DNA of 64,000 nt, from contig JAHRBC010000001.1 of NCBI GenBank assembly GCA_022702545.1, positions 5,890,001-5,954,000 on the forward strand, written 5' to 3'. Below, piece after piece: positions 1 to 12,045 of this stretch. Source of the DNA: Phycomyces nitens. Its lineage: Eukaryota; Mucoromycota; Mucoromycetes; Mucorales; Phycomycetaceae. Made by a program: the position numbers and the translations under genes. The notes beneath the pieces were generated by a model that saw nothing but the letters and a program-made list of their open reading frames with translations, made no database searches and was not told the DNA's origin. How positions within the stretch are numbered: the stretch's first letter is position 1; the number at the start of each line of letters is the position of its first letter.

Positions 1-2840
1 CAAAACAAGGGTGAATATTGAGACTTACTTTATTATAGTTCTTCCAAACCATGTATCCAGAATGTTTCCTTTGAGATCCATTTTCCATATCACAGAGAAC
101 GAAAGTCTATTGCAATTATTTTACAGAAAATTATATTGAGCTGAAATGTCTTGATAAATTTTCTTTTATACCTTTCAACACCAGGGTTCAAGCTACAGAG
201 CTCTTCACAGAGCAGAGAAGGTAACATTGGAATTACGCTGTCGACCAGATAAGTACTGGTACCACGATCAAATGCTTCTGCATCCAGAGCCGTGTGTGTC
301 TTGAGGAAGAAAGAAACATCTGCAATATGTACTCCCACTTCAATATTTCCATCTTCAAGAGGCTGGACATGAAGAGCATCGTCCAGATCTAGTACACAAC
401 TGTAAGTCAAATTATCTTTATACAAAGTTTTAAATCCAGTGGTCGATTTACCTTTGGCAGTTGCAGGATCAATTGTAAAGACCCTGACTTCCCGTAGATC
501 GCGTCGCTTTTCGTATTCTTTTGCGGGAATTGACCATGGGGTAGATGGCAAGGAATGAAGGATTTTTGAAGGGAATGGAGAATCCTTGATCCTATTATCC
601 AACATAACAGCCTTTGCCTCTGTCTTGAGCTCACCGATTTTACCAATATCTTTTGAAAACCTTCCAAAAGGAAATGCAGAATAAATCGGCCACTCGGACA
701 GCTCGACCTTTTATATAGTACAGTTTAGCTTACGGATATCTATGTGAGGGATACTTACGGCCACAATATGATCCTTGAATTTGTTTTCATCTTTAAAGAG
801 TCCAGCAGGGGCGTTCCGTGAAGAGATCATCATAAATGGCACGCGAATGTCTGTGGGCTTAAACCAAAAGGGATGTGATTTCTGTTTATCTTTGGAATTT
901 GAATGGTTTTCATCATTCGAATTATTCTTGTTCTTTGGCTGAGAACGCTCAGTGTCAATTGTGCTAATGGTTAAAAACATTAGCCATAATGAATCTCATG
1001 AATCCTGTTGAAAGATTAAACATACCCAGAAAACACTGCATTTTCAACTCGTGAAATGATACCAACAACTACACCGCAGAGTCTTGGTTTCAACTTGGCT
1101 TCATCTGAAGCATTGCTTTTCTTCTCTACAGATGCCTCCTTATTTTTATCTTGAGTCTTGTTCTTTTCGTCTCTTCTTTTCGCGTCATTCTCCTTTTTTT
1201 CCAAGACTGTCGCGTAATCAACCAACTTGATGGCGACAATGTCCCCTTCAAGTGCACGGTTACGCTCACGTTGGCCATAAACCATCACATCTCTATCTAG
1301 ACCATCCACAACCACATATGCTTCTTGACGGTTACGCTTGTTTATTCTCAGTGTGCCAGAATAGAGTCGTCCTTGTTTGATTTGGATTTGGATTTCCTGA
1401 GGGTCCATAAAGGGGAGAAAGAGCTCTTTGCGTTTAGTACGATTGCGGTCATCTATATTATTACGGCCTGCTTTAGATGGTCTTTCTTTGTTTTGGCTTT
1501 GAGGTTTAGGAATATTTTCCGAGCCATCAGACTGACTCTTATCCAAAGGGGTCCCAACCACAACCTCTTTCTTTTTGGGTTGGGTTTCCAAGACCTCCTT
1601 TGGCTTAATCTCGGCCTTTTCGATTGGCTTTTTTGGGGCTATCAATACAGAATATTAGAATATTCAAGACGACAGTTTTGAAAACATGGGTTGTGTTTTT
1701 ACCTGTATTCTCTTGCGAGATGCTCTTTTTCTGACTTTTTGGTTTTTCTGGTGCTTTATTCTTGGGCTGGTCGATGAATTCTGTCCTAATAACTCGATCG
1801 TTTGAATCTCCTTTATTTGATCCATGGCTTTGGTTCTTTCTGAATGATTCTGGGGCAGAAGAGAAATGAATATGATCCAAGGCTAGATTGCGAGAATATT
1901 TTTGCTTTGTTGTAGTAGAGTTTGAAGGCTTTGAAAAGGTTGGCTGGTCTTGAAGATCAGAGTAAATGTTGACTTCCACAGGAAGTTCAGTATCTGAGGT
2001 TTGCTGGGGAGGAAAGCTTATGGATAAGGATGGTTTTGGTTGATTGGCAACCTTGATAGAGGTAGAAGAACTGGTTGAATTGCTTTCAGTGGGTTTCTTG
2101 GCCTCCTTCTTCTTTTTCTTGTTTTTTTTCTTTGAAATCTGAACATCCTTGGGGCTATCGCTGTCTGGTGTCACGTTTTCTGCGCTAATTTGACATACAA
2201 CTTTATCTGCAGCGGCCTTTTCCTTCTTTCCCTTTGTATTCTTTGAGGAACTCTTTGGCTTTGCTTCGACTTTAGGATTGTCCTTTTTCTCAGTCTCCTT
2301 TGAAGCCTCTTGTTTGGGCCTATGATTCTGATCAATGGGTGTCTCTGGCTTGGTGACATTGTCGTCTTTGACTGCTGTCTCGGGCAAGGACTCGTTTTTC
2401 GGCTTCCTTTGCTTTTTAGACTTTTTTTTTGTGGCACTCTTGCCATCTTCTTTCTTGGTGGACTCTTTGAGATTGTCTTTAGGGTCCTTTGAACCGGTTA
2501 TGTTTTCAGTGCTGTCGAGTTTGTTGCTTGCTTTAGGTGCTTGTGGCTCCTGACCAGCAGGATTCCTCTCTTGGTTTTCCTGTTTGCTCTTTTTCTTTCG
2601 TTGGGCTCTAGACTTTTTTGTGCTTTCTGTGCCAGAGATGTCCGTCTTACTTTCAGAAGCTGAGCTTGCTTCTGCCTTGTTTTCTCGTGGTTTTTTGGTT
2701 TCGGGTGTTTCGTGGTTAACTTTGGGTGTTGACGATGCACCAGACTCATTTGACTGCGGATCACCAATGTCTGGCTTTGCATCATTTTTTGCAGATTTTG
2801 GATTGGGATTTGAATTGGCTTGCTGGGAGTTTTCTTGCAT
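1..2840 (-). CDS. SSD1: Ssd1/Dis3L2-type RNase II family protein (3' end beyond window)
   Basis: RNA-binding, RNase II-family protein; in yeast Ssd1 represses and localises cell-wall mRNAs, while Dis3L2 degrades oligouridylated RNA. Read right to left: a long Lys/Ser/Pro-rich disordered N-terminus, cold-shock/OB segments ([39 protein letters not shown]), [11 protein letters not shown], then the RNB domain ([54 protein letters not shown]), which runs off the window. Introns by frame and GT-AG: 1639-1702, 964-1025, 708-758, 389-451, and one after the NPGVER codons. The start is ATG at 2840 (MQENSQQ). The frame is open further upstream, but a GTGAGT donor near 2945-2954 suggests a 5'UTR intron. 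All four metal-binding aspartates of RNase II (D, +6, +8, +9) are present, unlike yeast Ssd1, which is non-catalytic. Confidence 0.88.
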
Positions 2841-3091
2841 ACTTGAGATCCTTTTTTCTTTTTGACTGAATGAGTGATTGCTAAAGTGCACAAACTGAAT
2901 TGTCAAGAATATTATGAGCCTTGGCAACTTTGGCATTTTCTCTGCCTTACTCACCTGTGGTTATTTCCAAGGATACTGGCAATATATTGTATATAGTGTT
3001 TATTATGCTTTATATGGTAAAATTAAATAAAAACGCAAAAAATAGAGGCCTTAGAGATACAAGCAAGCTAGTGCATATCTCGACGGCGCTT

Positions 3092-5079
3092 TTATTGGCG
3101 TTCAAGTGTGCGTGACTTGTACGATAATGCGTTCTCATCTAGAAACTCTTGAACCAGCTTTTTTTTGCATTTCAATCCACGATGACACTCTTCAAGCGTA
3201 ACACTCTAAGGGAATCAATGCATATTATTAGGATCTGGTTTTAAGGATAGTATATACCTCATAGCGAAGGATACGCTCCCAGAGCCTTGGTTGCTTCTTG
3301 AGATGGTCTGCAATCTCCTTGTATGTCTCGCTTTCTTTAGAGTCAGCTTGGGAACTAGTTGGGCCAGTGTTTAGCCGAGTGGTGCCTCGAGATATCCAAA
3401 TCTTTTCGAGGTATGAGATCATTTCAGGTCTCTTTGTAGGCTTGAGTCCATATTTCCTTACAGCATTCTATAGTGTACGTGTCAATGGCGTCCAAAGACG
3501 ATTAATTAGCTTACCTTTAGCTCAGGCAAGGTCAAGATTGTATAATCTGGCATCTCTGATTGAATTGATTCCATAACTAAAGACCCAGGGTCAGTAACTC
3601 TGTCCATGAGATGGGATATCAACTGGTCTTGGGATTCAATTGGATCATTAAAAGGTGGTTCCTGGTTGCCACAGTCTGTCAGATCCACTACTGAAGATTG
3701 ATCCGAGACAGCTTCATCAAAATCAAAATCAGGATCATTCAGTCTAGTTTGCCCATCTTCATCCTCCTGTTTTCCCACCAGAAAAAAATGTATTGAATTG
3801 GTTATTAGCAGTCATTAAAGACAGGTACATCTTGTTTGCACTGTACCGTGTATGTTTCTAAAGGCAAGAGACTTGCAGAGTTCTTTCCGTGTCCATTGTT
3901 TTGTGTACATGTGTTGTGGTGCATAAATAACAGAGTAAAAAAGCGAGAGAAGCGGTTGTCCAATTCCAATAGGCTCTGGATAGTATAAAGACTGTCTTTA
4001 TCTTTGTAGTTTAGGATTACAGATCCTATCGCCTTGTTCGCCTAGAGATCATGTTAGGCATCGTAAATATACAGAAACAAATATACCTTTATATGCTCAA
4101 AAAACCTACGTAAAAACGCAATATCATCATCATTATCATTATCATCCCAAGTATTGTTCTCGGGAATCCAATCATGGAACTTTGAGGCCGATTTATTACT
4201 GCGCAACAAATTGTCCTTGCATTCGTCAAGGATCTTTTGTTGCATTGATTCATTGGCTACCAATTCCACTGCTTGTATCTCCAGCTCATGTAGCACCTCA
4301 TTAGACTCTGCTGAGCATAATTCTTTGTTGGGAATAGCACAAGATGGCGATAAGATGATAGCCAGGCGAGAGTATTCGTAGTCTGACCATCTTTTCCTGA
4401 CAAGCCTTGTCAGATCAATGACATCAATTTCTTTTGGTGTCTGAAATATACCACCATCTACAAATGCTTTACATGCTTTGGAGATTTGTAATAATGACAT
4501 TGATCTGCTATTTCCACATTCTTGTATATGAATTGCTTTATCTTTGAGAGTAGTATCTGGAGGGTAAATATGTTTTCCTTGACAGCAAGGACAGGCATCC
4601 AAGTCACCAAAACCAATAGGTCTATAGACATTGTTGAGTTTCTTTGAGATTCCATTTGTACAATTGACGTTATTCATTGTAATATTCTCGAAACAGCTTT
4701 CCAAGTGAGACGTCATTTCAGCGTTTGTCATCCAAGACATGTGTTTGGCGCAAAATACACAGCAAGCAAGATCAATCTCTAAAGGAGTTTTATGATCATC
4801 ATTGATTAGGATTGGCTCGTCTATCAAAGGTTGATTGCTTTCAGGAACAGACACCGATTGACAACAATCAGCAAGATGCTTCTGCCGAAAATATGTTGAT
4901 TGAAGATAGGTGAGATCAATATGACATTGAGGACAACTGTAAGTTCTTTTCTCCAAGTCTCTAGTTGATGGATTGCTGGGAGAGGGTTTTGGTTTTTTTG
5001 AGGGTCTTTGGGTAGAATTTATTCCAGGCGATCGTTTTGTTGATGAATCCAAGCTTGAGCTAAAGGACTGGACACTCAT
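3092..5079 (-). CDS. SLX4: Structure-specific endonuclease scaffold SLX4
   Basis: Scaffold of the SLX1-SLX4 nuclease, which cleaves branched DNA during recombination and fork repair in the nucleus. The N-terminal exon has zinc-finger modules of UBZ type (YSCPQCHIDLTYLQ followed by His and Cys; LDACPCCQGK). The C-terminal exons carry the diagnostic conserved SLX4 C-terminal domain: TLPELKNAVRKYGLKPTKRP, then YKEIADHLKKQPRLWERILR, then TLEECHRGLKCKKKLVQEFL. Introns by frame: 4042-4086, 3767-3828, 3468-3514, 3206-3257. The true start is ATG at 5079 (MSVQSF); the stop TAA is at 3092-3094. About 600 residues, short for the family. It is transcribed away from the eL27 gene, only 167 bp apart. The zinc-finger half is less diagnostic than the C-terminus. 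Confidence 0.82.
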
Positions 5080-5246
5080 GGCCAAAAGGATGTCAAGGTT
5101 GTGAATTGGTTTAATCCATGGCAGGCACGGATTTCATTGGCCGAAGAGTGGCGAAGTGGCGAAGGAGAGGCGGGGACTGATTACATTGGACAAAGTGGCT
5201 GATTGGAGAGGTCTTCCTCTTCCTTCTCGACTAATATACTACCACT
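5080..5246. promoter_or_regulatory. Divergent promoter SLX4 / eL27 with four CCAAT-box pentamers
   Basis: The 167 bp between the two start codons is GC-richer than other spacers. It holds ATTGG (inverted CCAAT) at 5105-5109, 5136-5140, 5185-5189 and 5202-5206, and a duplicated GTGGCGAAG motif around 5148-5163. CCAAT is the site of the HAP/NF-Y complex in fungi. No TATA box is evident. Binding is inferred. Confidence 0.45.
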
Positions 5247-6040
5247 ATGGTCAAGTTCATCAAGGCAGGCAAGGTAAATAATGCTTGCACAAGCCTATAT
5301 AACGATGGATTGCTTCTTTCCATCGTGAGATGGATTGAAATTGGATGGATATATTTCATCCAATAAACCACCTCATATTTGAGTTTTTTTCGACTCACAT
5401 TACATGAATCGTCTAGGTTGTCGTTATTTTGCAGGGCCGCTTCGCTGGCAAGAAGGCCGTTGTTGTCCGCAGTATGCATCATTTTCATTATTCATAGTTT
5501 AGACTGGGTTGTGCAAAGTGAAGAAAAAAAGGAGAATGGATTCGTGCCGAGAAAGATCAGCATCGATATTACAAACAACAAGTACATCCAAACAAAATTC
5601 CACAAATCAGCACAAAAACAAAATCAATTTGACGAGGAATATTCAAATTGAATACGATTATAAAAACACATTCTTGGTATGAATCATTCATTAACCTTGT
5701 TTTCTTGATAGACCACGATGAGGGTACCAAGGACAGACCCTACGGCTATGCTGTCGTTGCTGGTGTCGAGCGTTCCCCCTTGAAGGTCACCAAGGGTATG
5801 GGCAAGAAGAAGGTTGCCAAGCGCTCCAAGGTTAAGCCTTTCGTTAAGATTGTCAACTACAACCACATGTTGCCCACTCGTTATGCTCTTGAGTTGGAGC
5901 AGATCAAGGGTACTGTCTCTGCCGATTCTTTCAAGGAGCCCACCCAGCGTGAGGAGTCCAAGAAGGTTATCAAGAAGTTGTTCGAGGAGCGTTACCAGAC
6001 TGGCAAGAACAAGTGGTTCTTCAGCAAGCTCAGATTCTAA
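5247..6040 (+). CDS. RPL27: 60S ribosomal protein eL27
   Basis: Structural protein of the large ribosomal subunit. Three exons, 5247-5273, 5417-5471 and 5712-6040, give 136 residues, exactly the family length. The protein begins [20 protein letters not shown] (KOW-like N-terminus), continues with the basic core [17 protein letters not shown] and YNHMLPTRY, and ends in the near-invariant [18 protein letters not shown]. Intron 1 (143 nt) and intron 2 (240 nt) are much longer than typical introns here. Codon use favours C-ending codons, as in the other highly expressed genes of the window. Confidence 0.97.
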
Positions 6041-6668
6041 GTGAGATTCAATGTTTAGATAGGATGAACTCTCTCTTTCTCTCTTTCTCTTTCTCGCTCG
6101 CTCTCTTTGCTGTACTTCTGAATAAAAAAATGTATAAGTCCAAGGCATTTAATTTCATAGCAAACATTAGTTCAAAGGATTAACTTGTGGAGAGCATAGA
6201 TTAATTGAAAGAGACAGGGCAAATAAGTTTCTCTGTCAATTGCACTGTTCTAAATCTACGGGTACACCTCTTTAAAGACCATTTAAACCAATTCTATACC
6301 AATGTCAACTGCATTAAAGCCCATTGTAGTGTTTGTTTGTTTTTGGCATTGCATTAAAAAAAAAGTGTTCTTGGACCTTGTCGCCTCCCAAATTTTGAAA
6401 GAATGTGACGCGCTCCTATTCGGGCCGGACTCCTTGGAAGAGTACGCTCACCTTGGTTAAAAAAAGTGCCTGCCAACAAGCATCGGACCCCCTCTTTCCC
6501 TGCACTTGGTATGTATTATAGGCCATATGAATCGCAGATCTGGGCTAGGCAGGATGGATACAGCATCCATGTAGATGAATGGATCCTTCTGCCCTGGATA
6601 ATCCATACAAGACCAAGTTTAATAACCATCAATATGTCCACTCTTCTTTTTTTAGACGTAGAATCACG

Positions 6669-7686
6669 ATGGCCAATCTCCCTGCTGGTAAGATCAATTT
6701 AACAAAGTCCATTGCCCAATTTACTCATTTCAACATTGCCATACTCTATTAGTTCTTAACCCCACCGAGGAAGATATCCAGCTCTTGTTGAGCGCCCAGT
6801 GCCACATTGGTGCCAAGAACGTCAACACCCGCATGACCCCTTACGTCTACAAGCGTCGTGCTGATGGTTAGTAGAAGAAGGAATTAGTAAAGACTGAACA
6901 AACAAGTTAATCGTGCGTATAGGCATCAACCTGATCAACATTGGTAAGACCTGGGAGAAGCTCATCTTCGCTGCCCGTGTCATCGCCGCCATCGAGAACG
7001 TAAGTATATCAATAGGTGTGAATACAATGGGCTCAATTGTCTGTGATGTATAGCCCCAGGATATCGTTGTCGTCTCTGCCCGTCCCTACGGTCACCGTGC
7101 TGCCTTGAAGTTCGCCAAGTACATTGGTGCTGAGGCCATCGTCGGTCGTTTCACCCCCGGTACCTTCACTAACTACAACACCCGTTCTTTCCGTGAGCCC
7201 CGTTTGATCATCTGCACTGATCCCCGTTCCGACTTCCAGGCCATCAAGGAAGCCTCCTACGTCAACATCCCCGTCATCTCCCTTGCTGACACCGATGCCT
7301 TCCTCCAGTACGTCGACGTTGTCATCCCCACCAACAACAAGGGTAAGCACGCTCTCGGTTTGATCTACTACCTCCTTGCTCGCGCTGTCCTCCGTCTCCG
7401 TGGTACCCTTGACTACGGTGTCGCCTGGGAAGTTATGGTTGATATGTTCTTCTTCCGTGACCCCGAAGAGGCTGAGAAGGAGCAGGCTGCTGCTGCCCTT
7501 GCCGCTGAGTTGGAGAACGGTGATTTCTCTGCCACCGCTGAGGCTGCCACTGGTGAGTGGGCCGTTGAGGGTGAGGCTGCTGAGGGTGTCGCTGGTATTG
7601 CTGCCGCTGCCGACTGGAGCGCCTCCCGCACCACCGACTGGGCTGACGAGACCCCCGCTGCTGCTACCTCTTCCTGGGAAGCTTAA
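6669..7686 (+). CDS. RPS0: 40S ribosomal protein uS2 (RPSA, laminin-receptor homologue)
   Basis: Small-subunit ribosomal protein. Exons 6669-6687, 6753-6866, 6923-6999 and 7054-7686 encode 280 residues. The uS2 core is clear: [69 protein letters not shown], then [10 protein letters not shown] and [20 protein letters not shown]. The C-terminal tail is acidic and Ala/Glu/Trp-rich with repeated TGEWA/ADW motifs, as is usual for eukaryotic RPSA. It lies in tandem with eL27, separated by about 630 bp. Confidence 0.97.
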
Positions 7687-9196
7687 GAAGATGATCGATT
7701 CTACATCTCATCATATCTATAGACGTCCATTGTTGCTTTAGTGTAACAAATAAAAAGTATAGGGAACATTTTGTAATCTACATTTAATCTGTGCTTGTCT
7801 TTATAAAGATTAAACCTTAAATTATGGTTATTTTATCGTGATCTGCCAAAAGATTGCCTAATTTGATATGATTCATGTTCTGGGCAATCTTCAAATCTCT
7901 GCCAGATTTCAAATACTCATTTTTGATATAAAAAGAAAGAGTCCTTTAATCAATTGTTCAGGGCAACTTTGTCATTGTTGGTCTAGCATTACGAGAACTA
8001 GAGGAGCTTGTTTTCAGCCTGTTTAATACCCAATTGGTCTATTTGCACCTATGATCAGCAGTGCTCCCATACATTTATGTTCCATTATCAGGAATTTCAT
8101 TATAATAGCAATTGAGTCCGGACAGAATTGTTTGTGGTTAAATCTCGGGACTTCATTTCTTGGTACGCATTTACATTTGCGAAATAAGAGGAAACTGGCT
8201 CTGTTGCAGGCTAGAAGCATTCAACAAGACCAAGAACATTTAGACCTATATAATAAGGACGTGTTGTCTTGAGCTTAAAGAGAAATACATATCAGACTTT
8301 GGTTGACTTGGCACATTTCATAAACAAAGACGCATGGAAAATTTGGTAGTGCAAAGACTACTAGTAACACTTTACACAGAATAAGCATTCATTAATATAT
8401 TGGTCTTGCAAAGGCTGTCATGTCTAAAGAATATATGTCCAACTACCGTGTTTTTCTTAAAAACATTAAAAGAAAGTAGGAAAAGCCAAATCCAAATATA
8501 CCTAATCCAAGAACAATGCATGTTTTCATATTTGGCATAAGTCTAGCGAAATACATCAACCCGAACAAATTACTACAAAATTTAAAAGACATTGATATTT
8601 CTTTATAATATATTGTAATTTCTAAAAAAGCGATCAATTACATGTTGTGGTAATGGTGGCACCAAACATTTACATAAATGATGGTGTCATAACTTGAAAG
8701 GTGCCTTGTTTGCTGCCGAGAAATAAACTTACAAAGTAAATAAAAGATATTTCTAATTACTGTAAACAAGGAATCTTACAACACAACACATACAAGTATC
8801 GCCGATTTACATTGCCCTTAGAAGCATAACAAAATAAATAAAAATAAAAAGCTTTTCACATTATTATTATCGAATACTAGAATTAATATTGTTTTCTCAA
8901 AGTCTTATAGTATACGTTATATATTTAATCAAAAGAAGTTGTAAAAATTATTTGATTTTAAAATAAAAGTATCCATAATCACAAAAACATAAATACATAT
9001 AGATATTTCAGGAGATAAGAAATTAATTCAAGTTTACAATATAACATTGATAAACAAGACGTATTACAACCTTAATATATATGCAACAAAGGAATGATAA
9101 ATGAATACAATCGTTATCATAAAGAGCATATAGAACGGCTCCTATTCGTTCGAAACTGCTAATGGCCATATCATCAAGACAAACGAAAACCCACTT
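7687..9196. other. AT-rich spacer, no supported gene
   Basis: About 1.5 kb of AT-rich sequence downstream of uS2. The only open frames are about 60-75 codons, overlap on opposite strands (8023-8272), and resemble no family I know. No RNA gene or repeat structure was recognised. Confidence 0.5.
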
Positions 9197-9690
9197 TGAC
9201 CGGCTGGGAATAGACCACCAGCACAGCCGGCTGAACAGCCATTCATCAGAGCAATGGACGAACTGATGAAGACTGTTCAGGACCGCGAGAACCTTTGGAA
9301 CCTTGGATGCCAGGCGGAAATATGTCTCCGCCTAGCTCGTCTTGCTTCCTCAGATCGAAACGGCTGGCAACCATGGACACCGAATAACTTAGTAGACGAC
9401 ACCGATGGCTGCAATGTTTGGTTGAGAGAAATATCAACCAAACTGTATGACCCACCCTGACCCGCTGGGAATAGACCACCAGCACAACCCGCTGAACAGT
9501 CATTCATCAGAACAATGGACGAACTGATGAAGACTGTTCAGGACCGCGACGACCCTTGGAGCCTTGAATACCATGCGGAAATATATCTCCGCCTAGCTTG
9601 TCTTGCTTCCTTAGATCGAAACGGCCAGCAACCATGGATACAGAATAGCTTAGTAGACGATACCAGATTGCTGCGATGTTTGTTTGAGTA
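9197..9690 (+). repeat. 261-bp tandem duplication, GC-rich, with shared reading frame
   Basis: Two head-to-tail units begin at 9197 and 9458 (offset 261 bp, a multiple of 3). Both carry the same frame: a TGA, then PAGNRPPAQPAEQ, an Arg-x-Met, MDELMKTVQDR, a W-containing AEI(C/Y)LRLA segment, LASxDRNGxQPW and LVDDT. The block is distinctly GC-richer than its AT-rich flanks. Both copies have the in-frame stop at the unit boundary, so this is probably a duplicated fragment of a lost gene or element. I do not recognise the protein. Confidence 0.7.
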
Positions 9691-11097
9691 CATCCATAGG
9701 AACCAACGCGTAAGAACGTGATCTAAAATGTAAAAACGTTCATTAAGCGTTCAAAAAATTGAGTGTATAATATAACTTACGTGATGATACGTGTTTATTG
9801 CCTGAATATGGCTGCACAACACAAAAAAGTTGGGGATGAAATGATGGATGGCCATAGATAGATGGAATATACAGGCATAGCAAGGTGATATAGGTGTATT
9901 GACACGGAAATATAATTGTTGTGGGTAGAGTAAAAATAGGAAAGATACGAAAGAATTCGTGAGAACTTGTGTAGGGTGTTTATTATCAAGAAAAAGGTTC
10001 TCTTTCTACACAGAACTAACTACTGATATTTATATGTTTTCTGATTTATAATTCAGTATATGCTTTGGTAATATTTATCACGATGAGTCATCTTCCAGGA
10101 GTATTGTCTTTCTGGAAAGATCCAGAGAGACCTATTGATATGATACTTCTCCAGTCAGATCAGCCAGAGAGCTTTGGTAAAGAAGAGCATTTATGCTATT
10201 GGTAATATTTTAATATTCCGACCCAGATACTTGGGTAATGTTTTAGAATTATTAATCCATTGTAGTTGTAGTCTCTCAATCAAGTATTCATATAATAAAC
10301 GAAATATGTAGATGGAATATGATGATGCCATTAGATAAATATGTGTATATCTGTATATCCCATATTATGGTGATAACGATAATAATAATAAATAATAATC
10401 AATTATGTGTATGATGATCTGTGTATTGGATAATCTCATAAAGGCAGATCCGTTTGACTGGAATAGCTGAGGATATTATTTTATCCTTCAGTCTTACTCT
10501 CAGATTCAGCAGTGATCAATACTCATTTACAACAATAATAGTTCAAAAACACCATCAAAAACATCCATCCATCACAAAAAATGCGTGAACATTCATTTTG
10601 ATGGTATAGGCAACAGAAATAAGAAAGGATGTAGAAGAAAATACTTACCTTGAACTACCTGGGAAGAAGTGATGAGAATATGAAAAGAGAATGAAAGAAA
10701 CAGAAACAAGAACAGGCACCCTGGCACCCTTTCTTTATAGTTTTTTTTTTTTGGAATGTGAGATCATCACATTTTTTGGTTATGACGTGGCACGGTGTGA
10801 AAATACTTTTTCTTATTAAATTTAATAGGTTATTGCAGAAATCATTGCTTTTAAAAGGAAAGAATGAAAGAAGTAAACAAGTAAACAACAAGTTGAAGGT
10901 TGGTCTTTATCGGTGTAGAAATATCTTTAAAGACAGTTCATGTTGTTGTAACGGCGATTTGTTTCTTCTTGACTTTTAGGTAATCTAAGCAGGTCTGTGC
11001 ACTTGTTTAAAAACAATTGATTTTGTACAAGCACGTACAAAAATTATTAGAGGGGTGTTGAAATATATTTGCACTTTTGTAATACTTGACAATATTA
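9691..11097. other. AT-rich spacer with microsatellites
   Basis: No supported gene. There is an isolated 40-codon frame at about 10084 (MSHLPGVLSFWKDPERPIDM) and ATA/AAT runs near 10380. Nothing family-like was recognised. Confidence 0.45.
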
Positions 11098-11611
11098 TTA
11101 TTTTTTGAGGTGTTGTATAGAATTCATGGTTTTTTCATATTTATTACTTTGGAAGGATAGATTGGCCTGAATAGGTTTTCTATATGTTTCAGTCTCCTCA
11201 ATTATACCGCCCACCCTCTTGATCGCTCTTTCCACCCAAGCTCGCTTTGTCTCATTATCATGGCTCGCCCTATGACAATGACGATATAATGCTATACTGA
11301 CGTTCATGCCCATTGCTATTGCGCTGATAACGACAGTGAGACCTCTATTTTTGCCTATAGGTTTTGGTCAGAACCTATGTTGTCTCTCGCCTGTCTAGGT
11401 CACTTTTTGCTTTCATTCTCCCTCTTAATCTCCCTCTGCTCCCTTTCCTGTTTCTACTGCAGCCCAGCATATACTCCCAACTCGCTCTCTCCATTGTTCT
11501 CTGCTTGACTTTATTCCATTTACTTACTGTTTGAACCAAGAAGTCTTCATATCTGTCCCATCTCTTTGTGAAGAAATGGCTGCGGTATATGTTTTTTCTG
11601 GCTCGGACCAA
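11098..11611 (-). other. Unrecognised coding-like remnant
   Basis: Two consecutive open frames on the minus strand, GC-richer than the flanks. The first is basic (KRWDRYEDFLVQTVSKWNK, then Arg/Gly/Ser-rich). The second contains a hydrophobic stretch LTVVISAIAMGMNVSIALY followed by WVERAIKRVGGIIEETETY. They are separated by a stop, and no family was recognised. Probably a relic in the transposon-rich region. Confidence 0.25.
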
Positions 11612-12045
11612 GTTTCACTCTAAAATACAAAAATAAAAAACTCTTTAAAAACTATAAAAATAAAATCCTGAACCAAGTGGGGAAGCTCTGTGGTGCTCCA
11701 GCCATATTAATGTAAAATATACATATCCACAAGCCATGAGTACATAATGGCTAAGAGTTAGTAAGGTACTACAGACGAGATATAGCAATGCATCAGAATA
11801 ATTGTAACATAGACATTGAGCTCAAAAGCTTATTCCATCTAATATCTTAGTATGGTGATAGGCCACACATATCAAGAAGTCTAAGATCTTGTATAGCAGC
11901 AGATTGCAAAAGTATATAAAGAGTGGCATATTTTGTATCTTAATAAGGACAAGCTTATATACAGTCTCAAAGTACTCACTTACTGTCTACTTTCTATTTT
12001 ATTATTTTTACTGTTTTAATACCCTAAAACACAACAGGTAATATA

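Noticed and set aside
5303..5362. Two small hairpins in eL27 intron 1 (CGATGGA/TCCATCG; TGGATG/CATCCA), considered as an H/ACA snoRNA
   Set aside because: Stems are only 6-7 bp, no convincing H box or ACA at the right distance, and no recognisable guide pocket.
5684..6148. Antisense frame over eL27, and a similar one over uS2 (7033-7350)
   Set aside because: Codon-bias shadows; the sense exons match ribosomal proteins over the full length.
8023..8272. Overlapping open frames on both strands downstream of uS2
   Set aside because: Short, overlapping on opposite strands, no conserved motif and no splice support.
10410..10475. ATGATGA ... CTGA spacing resembling a free-standing C/D snoRNA
   Set aside because: No solid terminal stem, and the guide region matches no rRNA segment I can recall.
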